64,000 nucleotides of DNA from Eleftheria terrae (GTDB taxonomy: Bacteria; Pseudomonadota; Gammaproteobacteria; Burkholderiales; Burkholderiaceae_C): the NCBI RefSeq assembly GCF_030419005.1, contig NZ_CP106951.1:3968001-4032000 (forward strand), in the 5' to 3' direction. Each line of letters begins with the position of its first letter. Positions within the stretch are counted from its first letter, which is position 1. Under the pieces are notes generated by a model. The model had not been told where the DNA came from and did not search any database. It was given only the letters and a program-made list of their open reading frames with translations. Below, one piece after another: positions 37,345 to 45,391 of this stretch. The translations under genes and the position numbers were made by a program.

Positions 37345-37803
37345 GTGGGCAAATTCTTTGATTGGCTGAAAGCCGCTAAGCTGGACGAAGAGCGGCCTAT
37401 CGCCGGAATTTCGAAAAAAGAAATCGACGAGCTGGCTGCTGCACAAGGGAAAATAGTATTTCCTTCGGTTTATGAGGAATTTCTAGAAGACTGCGGGAAA
37501 AGTGCTGGGCTGTTTCAGCGCGATGCTGCCTTTTTCTTTCCCGAAGTCAAAGACCTAAAGCGCCGCCTTCTAGAGATGCTCGAGGACGAAGACATCGAAT
37601 TTACCGTACCCGAAAATGCCTTTGTTTTTGGTGCTTACCAAGGCTTTCAGTTCCACTACTTCATTTGCGACGGTCACACCGACCCGGCGGTCTATCAAAT
37701 GGATGATGGTGGTGGCGCCCCCGAAATGGTGGCTGAGACATTCTCAAGCTACATTCAGAAGGGAATGGCGCAGTATCGCGACTCGTTCTATCAGAAGTCG
37801 TGA
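37345..37803 (+). CDS. SMI1/KNR4 (SUKH) family immunity protein
   Basis: A 152-residue cytosolic protein of the SUKH superfamily, the commonest immunity family in polymorphic toxin loci. The GTG at 37345 has GAGGAGC six bases upstream, and the gene starts nine bases after the deaminase-like tip. Family landmarks: ISKKEIDELAAAQGKIVFPSVYEEFL at the N-terminus (residues about 22-47), then FGAYQGFQFHYF and the C-terminal ETFSSYIQKGM. It should bind and neutralise the deaminase-like tip. It has its own ribosome site, so it may be made even though the toxin part has none. It ends just before an intrinsic terminator. Confidence 0.85.
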   Translation: MGKFFDWLKAAKLDEERPIAGISKKEIDELAAAQGKIVFPSVYEEFLEDCGKSAGLFQRDAAFFFPEVKDLKRRLLEMLEDEDIEFTVPENAFVFGAYQGFQFHYFICDGHTDPAVYQMDDGGGAPEMVAETFSSYIQKGMAQYRDSFYQKS

Positions 37804-37823
37804 GCTAACAGAATGACTGACAG

Positions 37824-37851
37824 TCGCCCGCTGCTGCGGGCGATTTAATTT
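37824..37851 (+). terminator. Intrinsic terminator after the SUKH gene
   Basis: TCGCCCGC, loop TGCT, GCGGGCGA, then TTTAATTT: an eight-base stem and a T-rich tail, 20 bases past the immunity stop. It overlaps the first bases of the next toxin-tip junction, so the second displaced tip is cut off from upstream transcription. Confidence 0.85.
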
Positions 37852-37857
37852 GGCAAT
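37849..37857 (+). repeat. Toxin-tip junction TTTGGCAAT, copy 3
   Basis: Opens the nucleotidyltransferase-like tip in the same reading frame. Copies 2 and 3 share ten bases of identity (ATTTGGCAATGT region) and copy 1 shares nine. Confidence 0.85.
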
Positions 37858-38319
37858 GTAGGAAATGCAGGCCTTGAGGGCGTGCCGATTAACGGGGCGA
37901 CTCGCACAGTACCGCTCGGCTTCAATCCTCCAGAGCAGTTCACGACCGCTGCCCAGCAGCTTCAAGACGCGCTGGTCCGAAGCGGTGTCACGGATGCGAG
38001 CGTGGGTGTACGTGGAAGCTCGGTCACTGGGGTGAGCCTCACCAAGTGCACTCCATTCGGCCCACAGAGCGACATCGACTTCTTCATTGAAAGCGGACAG
38101 CTCACGGAGGGCTACAAGACCTCGAAGAACATCCCTGGCTTCGTTCACCCGGGCAAGATACTGCCCGACTACCCGCTGCTTCAGGACTGGTCAACGACCT
38201 GGACGAACACGCTGGGTCGCGACGTGACGCCGGGGGCGTTTGTGCCGGGAACGTTGCCTTCGCAGCCGTCCATCGTGGTGAGGCCGATTGGCCCCGTCAC
38301 GCCTACCACTGGGGGATAA
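37849..38319 (+). CDS. Displaced RHS toxin tip, nucleotidyltransferase-like
   Basis: Second orphan tip, beginning TTT GGC AAT GTA (F-G-N-V) with no start codon; the first in-frame candidate is the GTG at 37882. The core reads VGVRGSSVTG followed about 15 residues later by SDIDFFIES, the G-S-S and D-x-D signature of the nucleotidyltransferase fold used by several polymorphic toxins to modify RNA or protein. A C-terminal Pro/Thr-rich tail follows. Upstream it is insulated by an intrinsic terminator. G+C is nearer the chromosome than in the deaminase cassette, so the two cassettes probably have different origins. Its candidate immunity gene starts four bases after its stop. Confidence 0.75.
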   Translation, partial: FGNVGNAGLEGVPINGATRTVPLGFNPPEQFTTAAQQLQDALVRSGVTDASVGVRGSSVTGVSLTKCTPFGPQSDIDFFIESGQLTEGYKTSKNIPGFVHPGKILPDYPLLQDWSTTWTNTLGRDVTPGAFVPGTLPSQPSIVVRPIGPVTPTTGG

Positions 38320-38323
38320 AGAC

Positions 38324-38686
38324 TTGCAGTACGTCAACTTGCTATGCGCGCACGCCGCCAAGCCGAGCCTGCGCGAGTTCGCGGAGGCCTTCTTCGATGC
38401 CGCAGGCATCGTGGATGGCCAGGAGCGGGAGAGTTCGAACTACGTTGAGGGTCGCTACTTCAAGGGTTCTCGCGATGGAGCCGAGTTCACGGTGTCGCTG
38501 TCGGACGAGGAAGGCAACGAGGACTTGCCCGTGTGGGTGCAAGTCGCTGCCAATCTGGACGCGGACGGTGCCTTGGATGATGCATTGAGCCGTGTAGTTC
38601 GAGAGCGGCTTCTCGCTGCGGGCTTCCGCGTGGCGCGCATGGTGAACTTCGGCAAGCGTGACGAGCAGCGCATTGACTACGCATGA
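38324..38686 (+). CDS. Candidate immunity protein for the nucleotidyltransferase-like tip
   Basis: A cytosolic protein of about 120 residues that I do not recognise by family. I place the start at TTG 38324, which has GGGGGATAA upstream and lies four bases after the toxin-tip stop; a longer in-frame reading would overlap the tip. The sequence is acidic (GQERESSNYVEGRYF, SLSDEEGNEDLPVWVQV) and ends FGKRDEQRIDYA. Acidic charge suits a protein that caps a nucleic-acid-directed toxin. Role inferred from position only. Confidence 0.55.
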   Translation: MQYVNLLCAHAAKPSLREFAEAFFDAAGIVDGQERESSNYVEGRYFKGSRDGAEFTVSLSDEEGNEDLPVWVQVAANLDADGALDDALSRVVRERLLAAGFRVARMVNFGKRDEQRIDYA

Positions 38687-39346
38687 CTGACCCTACGGCA
38701 AGCATCCGAGTCCAGGCCGGCCACCGGCCGCCCGTGAGGGCATGGCCTTGACGCGATGGCGCGCCACCCGACGCTCGCCGTGTGCGGTGCCTGGCCGTTG
38801 ATGGCCTAGCACCGCTGACGGCCGAGGGCGACTCGCGCTCTTCTTGGGAAGGGCGGGGGGATGGGTTGGGGCCGCTGCCGAGAGGACAGCGGGCAGCACC
38901 GGCTGGCGCCGGTGCTGACGCGAAGGCGCACTCGCCCCCAGGCGGGTTGCCGCAGCGCTGCGGGGGCCGACCTCGTGCAGGCGCGGTCCAAGCGCCGGGT
39001 CCGCGCCCACGCGGACGCATGAGGTTGGGGTGCAGGAAGCGAGCAGCGACCGAAGCCCGACGCTGACGAAGCGCAAGCGCAGGAAGCCACCCTGGGGTGC
39101 GACGAGGCGTCCAGCCTCGAAGCGAACGACGGCCACGGAGAACGCTGCTCGCATCGCGGGGTGGCTTCCTGCGCGGAACGCCGACGACAGGCGGTGTGGA
39201 GGGCAGGCAGCGGCGCCCATGACGGGAGACGAAGGGCGTCCAGCCCGCAGAAGGTGCGTGCGGCCCTAGCCGCCGAAGAGCACCTGTTCGACCGCCCGCA
39301 GTCCCTGCGCGCTGGCAGCGTCTGCTGCGAGCGTGCTGGGGCTGCA

Positions 39347-39366
39347 GACGCATCCGCAGATGCGTC
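39347..39366. promoter_or_regulatory. Hairpin GACGCATC/GATGCGTC
   Basis: Perfect eight-base stem with a four-base loop. It shares the CGCATC/GATGCG core with the next hairpin, five bases away. Confidence 0.6.
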
Positions 39367-39370
39367 ATCG

Positions 39371-39401
39371 CTACACGTCGCATCCCCGATGCGAGGTGTA
39401 G
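39371..39401. promoter_or_regulatory. Long hairpin directly upstream of the relaxation-like gene
   Basis: CTACAC-G-TCGCATC, loop CCC, GATGCGA-G-GTGTAG: 13 paired bases with one mismatch, ending three bases before the ATG at 39405. Two hairpins with the same core in front of a DNA-mobility gene suggest an operator or a recognition site for the encoded protein. Confidence 0.6.
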
Positions 39402-40128
39402 ACCATGCGACTGTCCCCTGATGCCCTGGCGGGCCTGCTGCGCCCGCCGCCCCCGAAGCCCAAGCAGCCCACCTCGCGCGAACGCGCGGCGGCCAACCGC
39501 CTGGCGGTGCTGCGTGCGGTCGCCGCGCACGGCCACCTGCGCTGCGCCGACCTGGCGGCGGCCTGCTGGCCGGGCGCGCACTACGGCCTGCAGATGGCGC
39601 AGAGGACCGTGCGCGTGCTGGTCGAGCAGACCGGGGAGCTGCTGGCCAGGCGGAACTGCCACGGCGGAACCAGCGTGGTGCTCACCCGCAAGGGTGTGGC
39701 GGCACTGGAGCTGCACGGCGTGGCCGCGCGGCACGGGCTCGACTTGGCGAGCGTGAGTGGCCCAACCCACGCGCACTTCGCGCTCACGGCAAGGTGGTGC
39801 ATCCACAAGCAAGCGCAGGGCTTCGAAGCCTGGAGCGAGTACGCCTTGCTCACGGGCCAGGCGCCCGTGAGCGCGCAGCAGCTGCGCTCGCGCCTGCGCA
39901 AGATGCCCGACGCCGTGCTCGTGAAGGGCACGCGGCTGTGGCTCGTCGAAACCGAGTCCGCACCGAAGGCAACGGCTGAACTCGTGCGCATCGTGAGCCT
40001 GGCCGAGCACGTCGGCCGCAAGGTCCACCCCGAGCTGCCCTACACGCTGGCCGGCGTCGTCGTGTTGTTCGACGCGACGCTGAACCACGCGGCGAGGGTG
40101 TCGAAGGCGGCGCGCGAACGCTGGGGCA

Positions 40129-40135
40129 GCTTAAG
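40129..40135. repeat. Target-site duplication GCTTAAG, left copy
   Basis: Identical to 41311-41317; flanks the IS481-family element. Confidence 0.9.
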
Positions 40136-40196
40136 TGTCATAGCTACGACTTGATCTGACATTACCCTTGCCCGACAGGGCGTTCAAGGAAGTCAG

Positions 40197-41275
40197 ATGA
40201 CACAAGATCAGAAGATCATTCGCAACAAGATCGGGCTATTGAAGCTGGCGCAGACGCTGGGCAGCGTATCAGAAGCATGCAAGGTGCTGGGTTTCAGCCG
40301 AGACAGCTTCTACCGCTTCAAGGAACTGTACGAGACGGGCGGAGAAACGGCGCTCGCAGAGATCTCCCGCAAGAAGCCCAACCTGAAGAACCGGGCGGAC
40401 CCCATCATCGAGCGAGCGGTGATCGACTTCGCGCTGGAGCAGCCGGCATACGGCCAGGTGCGCGTTGCCAACGAGTTGAGAAAGCGCGCCATCAGCGTAT
40501 CGCCCGCCGGCGTGCGCACTATCTGGCTGCGCCATGACTTGCAGACCTTCCAACTGCGCCTGAAGGCGCTGTCGGCCAAGGTGGCGCAGGAGGGCGTGAT
40601 TCTCACAGAGGATCAGGTCCGTGCGCTGGAGAAGGCCAAGCAGGAGAAGGAAGCGCACGGCGAGACGGCGAGATCGAGACCGAGCACCCGGGCTACCTCG
40701 GCTCGCAGGACACCTACTACGTGGGCAATCTCAAAGGCGTAGGGCGCATCTACCAGCAGACCTTCATCGACACGTACAGCAAGCTCGCGTTCGTCAAACT
40801 CTACGACCGCAAGCATGCGATCACGGCGGCGGATATGCTCAACGACCGGGTGCTGCCGTTCTTCGAGGAACACGGGGTGCCGCTGCTGCGCATCCTGACC
40901 GACCGTGGCAGCGAGTACTGCGGCAACCGGGAGACGCACGAGTTCGCGCTGTATCTGGACCTGGAGAACATCGAGCACACGCGCACGCGCACGAAGAGGC
41001 CTCAGACCAACGGGATCTGCGAGCGCTTCCATCAGACCATCCAGAACGAGTTCTACGCCAGCGCCTTCCGGCGCAAGCTGTACAACTCGCTGGACGAACT
41101 GCAGGTGGACGTTGACGAGTGGATGCAGAGCTACAACGCCGAGCGGACGCACTCGGGCAAGTACTGCTACGGTAAAACGCCGCTGCAGACCTTTATCGAG
41201 AGTGCAACGCTGGCGTACGATAAACAGCTGGATCAGATCAAGCAGACACCTCACACCGATACGGCCGTCGCTTGA
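40197..41275 (+). pseudogene. IS481-family DDE transposase, frameshifted
   Basis: The first frame starts at ATG 40197 (CAAGGA upstream) and encodes the helix-turn-helix part ([25 protein letters not shown]). The rest, in another frame, has the DDE catalytic core: D in FIDTYSKLAFV, D in LTDRGSEY, E in ICERFHQTIQNEF. The break is an exact tandem duplication of CGGCGAGA (40658-40665 and 40666-40673). Deleting one copy restores [16 protein letters not shown] and a single frame of about 357 codons. It is therefore a recent inactivation, not programmed frameshifting. Confidence 0.9.
40658..40673 (+). repeat. 8-base tandem duplication causing the transposase frameshift
   Basis: Two adjacent copies of CGGCGAGA. 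The unit length is not a multiple of three, so it shifts the transposase frame. Confidence 0.9.
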
Positions 41276-41310
41276 CGGCTTGTCTGTCAGATCAAGTCTC
41301 GACTAGGACA

Positions 41311-41317
41311 GCTTAAG
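41311..41317. repeat. Target-site duplication GCTTAAG, right copy
   Basis: Identical to 40129-40135. Confidence 0.9.
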
Positions 41318-41562
41318 CGCGGCCGACCAGGCGCTGCTGGCCTCGTGCGTGACGCTGGCCGCCGCCGACATCGGCCTGCCGCTGGTGTGGCGTGGCTGCA
41401 CCGAAACACCGCTCAGCCTCGGCGCCCGCGTTTAAAAAAGCGGTGCCTATACCTCGCAGGACACCTCCGCAGCAACGCGAGGCCATCCGTGCAACCTGAT
41501 TCGGTGGGTCACTAGAGCCCTGAATCGCCCCGGGTTTCGTGGAGGCTGGCTGGTTTAAGTGG

Positions 41563-42788
<1,226 letters not shown>

Positions 42789-42838
42789 GGCTCCATCTTC
42801 TCAAGAGTTGGAGCCTCCACAAATCCCGGGGCGATTCA

Positions 42839-43223
42839 GTCTTAGCGGCAATCGCCGCGTTCTTCAACCTGGTCTTGCTTGGCATTCATGCTGGGGCCGC
42901 GCCGCCCAGGAATGGTGTGCAGCCACAAGGCCCAATTCCCACGCCCCCACTCAGGTGTAACTTCCCCCGCCCCTGCGTACCACATCACTCTTCTCCCCCC
43001 GTTTCCCCCTCCCAGGGGGTGCCGCCTGCTCTCCCTCCAAGTTACAGTACGTTGCCCGCTTAACATAAGCGGCAGCCTCTGAGAAGGCCCAGTCCAGGGC
43101 AAGCAAACGGTCCTGTTCTTCGGCCTTCTCCCGAGGGTGTGCACTCACAACCACCCGTCACTGGCTGGGCAGTGTGCAAATTAAGACCCCTGCCAGCCCT
43201 CGCCCCGTCCCACCGCGCCACCC
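42839..43223. other. Region between IS3 element and flagellar operon
   Basis: About 385 bases. It contains an inverted repeat CCGCTTA-ACA-TAAGCGG (43056-43072) and a minus-strand open frame at 42951-43154 that I cannot support as a gene. The promoter for the flagellar operon should be here, but I see no convincing sigma-54 or sigma-28 site. Runs of C give the region an unusual base skew. Confidence 0.45.
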
Positions 43224-43490
43224 ATGACCCCCGCTCTCGCCCTCCACCTCACCAGCGACCTCCTCAAGATCGGCCTGCTCCTGTGCAGCCCGCTCCTGGT
43301 CGTCATCCTGGTGACGGGCGTGGTCATCAGCGTGCTGCAGGTCGTCACCCAGGTGCAGGACCCGTCGTTGGCCTTCGTGCCCAAGCTGATCATCTTCGTC
43401 ATCGCGCTTATCCTCATGGCGCCCTGGATGCTCGGCAAGCTCACCGCCTACGCCACCGAGCTCTACGGCCGCCTCGCCCAACTCGGCTGA
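43224..43490 (+). CDS. fliQ: Flagellar export gate protein FliQ
   Basis: An 88-residue inner-membrane protein with two transmembrane hairpin helices (about 15-40 and 50-75) of the FliQ/SctS family: LLCSPLLVVILVTGVVISVLQ, then TQVQDPSLAFVPKLI. Four FliQ subunits help close the FliPQR export gate inside the flagellar basal body. It is the first gene of the operon, although in most flagellar clusters it directly follows fliP; here fliP is 17 kb downstream at the other end. Confidence 0.95.
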   Translation: MTPALALHLTSDLLKIGLLLCSPLLVVILVTGVVISVLQVVTQVQDPSLAFVPKLIIFVIALILMAPWMLGKLTAYATELYGRLAQLG

Positions 43491-43538
43491 TCGGTCGTCC
43501 CGAGCAGACAAGCAAGTCAGTAAGCCAGCGACCAGACC

Positions 43539-44303
43539 ATGTCTCCCGACGCCCTCATCACCTGGGGAACCGCCGTGATGCTCGTCTCGGTGCGCTTCTC
43601 CATCGCGCTCGGCCTCTCCCCGGTCTTCACCGCCTTCGGCCTGCCCGGCCTCGTGCGGCTGGCCCTGGTCGTCGCGCTGTCGGCCCTCGTTTGCGCCGCC
43701 GGCGGCATCACCGCCCCGCCTGAACTCATCGACGACGGGGGCCGCCTGATGCTCGCCGTCGCCGCCGAGGGCGTCTCCGGCGCCTTGCTCGGCCTGGGCG
43801 TCCACGTCGTCCTCGCCGCCTTCGCCGTCGCCGGCCGGCTGCTCGATGTGCAGATCGGCTTCGGCATCGGCTCGGTGTTCGACCCCGTCACCCGCGCCAG
43901 CGCCAACGTGCTGACGTCGCTGCTCAGCCTGCTCGGCGTCGCGCTCTTCGTGCTGGCCGATGCCCACCTGGCCCTGGCCTCCATGCTGGCCAGCTCCTTC
44001 TCGGTCTTTCCGCTCGGTGCCTTCCCGCAAGTGGCCGACCCGATGCGCGTGGCCTCCGCGGCCGGCGCGCTGTTCAGCTTTGGCCTTGCGCTCGCCGCGC
44101 CGGCCGTGCTGGCGCTGCTTGTCACCGACCTCACCCTGGGCCTGATCTCGCGCAACTCGCCGCAGATCAACGTGCTGCTGCTCGCCATCCCGGTCAAGAT
44201 CCTGGTCGGCCTGCTGGTGCTCACGCTCTCCATCCCGGCCTGGGCGCCGCTCATCGAGCGGCTCTTCGGCCTCAGCGCCGACGTGCTCGGAGCCCGCCCG
44301 TGA
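43539..44303 (+). CDS. fliR: Flagellar export gate protein FliR
   Basis: A 254-residue inner-membrane protein with about six helices, FliR/SctT family: RFSIALGLSPVFTAFGLPGLVRL at the N-terminus, then LDVQIGFGIGSVFDP, and LLAIPVKILVGLLVL near the C-terminus. It completes the FliPQR gate. The start ATG at 43539 is 48 bases after fliQ, and the stop overlaps the flhB start codon by four bases (GTGA), so translation is coupled. Confidence 0.95.
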   Translation: MSPDALITWGTAVMLVSVRFSIALGLSPVFTAFGLPGLVRLALVVALSALVCAAGGITAPPELIDDGGRLMLAVAAEGVSGALLGLGVHVVLAAFAVAGRLLDVQIGFGIGSVFDPVTRASANVLTSLLSLLGVALFVLADAHLALASMLASSFSVFPLGAFPQVADPMRVASAAGALFSFGLALAAPAVLALLVTDLTLGLISRNSPQINVLLLAIPVKILVGLLVLTLSIPAWAPLIERLFGLSADVLGARP

Positions 44304-45388
44304 GCCAGCAGCAAGACCTCGACCGCAACGAGCAGGCCACCAGCTTCAAGCTGGAAAAAGCCCATCGCCGTGGCTCCATTGCCAAGAGCCAGGAAGTCAC
44401 CTTCGCCTGCGTGTTGCTCGCCGCCACCGCCTGCCTCTGGGGCCTGGGCGAAGCCACGCTGCGCGAGCTGGCCACGCTCATCCCGCGTGCCTTCGCCCAT
44501 TCGCAGCATGCCGCGCTCAACCACGCCGTTGCGCTGCGGCTGGTGTCGGAGCTGGGCCTGTTCACGCTGCAGGCCGTCGCCGCGGTGCTCTTCGTGCTGT
44601 GGCTCACCGCGCTGGCATTCGGCGCGGCGCAGGCGCGCGGCGTCTTCACCGCCGAGCCGCTCAAGCCCAACTTCGATCGCATCAACCCGGCCGCCAACTT
44701 CAAGCGCCTGTTCTCGGTGAAGACGCTGTTCGAGGCCGGCCGCACCAGCCTCAAGCTGGCCGTCATGGCCGCCGTGGTCGCGGCCTGGGGCCTGGCGCAG
44801 GTGGACGAGGTGGTGGGCCTGCTCGCGCTGCCGGCCGGCGGCCTCCTGCGCCGCTCGCTCGCCCTGCTGGGTGAGGCGCTGGCCCTGGTCGCCGTGCTGT
44901 TCGTGGCTTTTGCCTATGTCGACTGGCTCTACACCCGCTGGGACTTCATGCGGCAGATGCGCATGTCCAAGCGCGAGATCAAGGAAGAACACAAGGAGCG
45001 CGAAGGCGACCCCCGCATCAAGGCCCGCCTGCGCGAGCTGCGTGCCGAATGGGCCAAGCGCGCCCGCTCGGTCAAGCGCGTCGGCGAGGCCGATGTGCTG
45101 CTCACCAACCCCACCCACTACGCGGTGGCGGTCGAATACCGCCACGGCGAGATGCCGGCCCCCCGCGTCATCGCCAAGGGCGCCGGCGACCTGGCGCTGC
45201 GCATGCGCCGCGAAGCCTCGCGCCGCGGCGTGCCCATCGTCGAGAACCGGCCGCTGGCCCGCGCGCTGTTCGCCGAAGTGGCCCAGGACCACTTCGTGCC
45301 CGAGCAGCACTTCGCCCAGATCGCCCGCATCCTGCGCTGGGTGTATGCAGCGCGCCCCTCGGCGCCCCAGCCGGCAAAGGCCCACTGA
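44300..45388 (+). CDS. flhB: Flagellar export switch protein FlhB
   Basis: A 362-residue protein with four membrane helices and a cytosolic tail. It sets the change in export from rod/hook to filament substrates by cutting itself between N and P of NPTH; the site is N270-P-T-H and is intact. The N-terminus (EQATSFKLEKAHRRGSIAKS) and LMRQMRMSKREIKEEHKEREGDP-type linker (MRMSKREIKEEHKE) are canonical. The GTG start overlaps the fliR stop. A working autocleavage site argues that the operon still makes a switchable secretion machine. Confidence 0.95.
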   Translation: MSQQQDLDRNEQATSFKLEKAHRRGSIAKSQEVTFACVLLAATACLWGLGEATLRELATLIPRAFAHSQHAALNHAVALRLVSELGLFTLQAVAAVLFVLWLTALAFGAAQARGVFTAEPLKPNFDRINPAANFKRLFSVKTLFEAGRTSLKLAVMAAVVAAWGLAQVDEVVGLLALPAGGLLRRSLALLGEALALVAVLFVAFAYVDWLYTRWDFMRQMRMSKREIKEEHKEREGDPRIKARLRELRAEWAKRARSVKRVGEADVLLTNPTHYAVAVEYRHGEMPAPRVIAKGAGDLALRMRREASRRGVPIVENRPLARALFAEVAQDHFVPEQHFAQIARILRWVYAARPSAPQPAKAH

Positions 45389-45391
45389 CCC

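Larger units (their letters stand above)
38687..39404. other. Gene-poor region before the disrupted relaxation-like gene
   Basis: About 720 bases with no gene that I can defend; open frames here are products of high G+C. It ends in the two hairpins described separately. It probably marks the boundary between the toxin locus and the remains of an integrated or plasmid-derived element. Confidence 0.5.
40136..41310 (+). mobile_element. IS481-family insertion sequence (1175 bp)
   Basis: Left end TGTCATAGCTACGACTTGATC and right end (read inward) TGTCCTAGTCGAGACTTGATC agree at most positions and share ACTTGATCTGACA. The ends are TGT...ACA, as usual for IS481. Perfect 7-base direct repeats flank it. 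It carries one transposase gene, broken by an 8-base duplication, so this copy cannot move by itself. Confidence 0.92.
39405..41435 (+). pseudogene. Replication-relaxation-like protein gene split by an IS481 element
   Basis: Removing the insertion (40136-41310) and one copy of its 7-base target duplication restores a clean 283-codon frame that ends at the TAA at 41433-41435. The restored protein has an N-terminal winged-helix region (about 25-100: ANRLAVLRAVAAHGHLRCADL, then MAQRTVRVLVEQTG) and a nuclease-like region with DAVLVKGTRLWLVETES (a D..ExE arrangement). This is the layout of replication-relaxation or plasmid-mobilisation accessory proteins. In the split form it stops after entering the IS and lacks the last 40 residues. 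Function by resemblance only; the disruption itself is certain. Confidence 0.75.

Noticed and set aside
21308..38686. Type VI secretion effector locus
   Set aside because: No PAAR motif in the RHS N-terminus and no vgrG, hcp or tss gene in the window, so delivery by T6SS is not supported.
40197..41275. Programmed frameshifting in the IS481 element
   Set aside because: IS481 transposases are normally one frame, and an exact 8-base duplication explains the break without any slippery site.
43056..43072. Inverted repeat CCGCTTA-ACA-TAAGCGG considered as an integron attC-like site
   Set aside because: Only one short arm pair; no flanking R/L boxes, no integrase and no gene cassettes.
42951..43154. 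67-codon minus-strand frame before the flagellar operon
   Set aside because: No ribosome site, no recognisable domain, lies in a region with strong C-run skew; may at most be a remnant.
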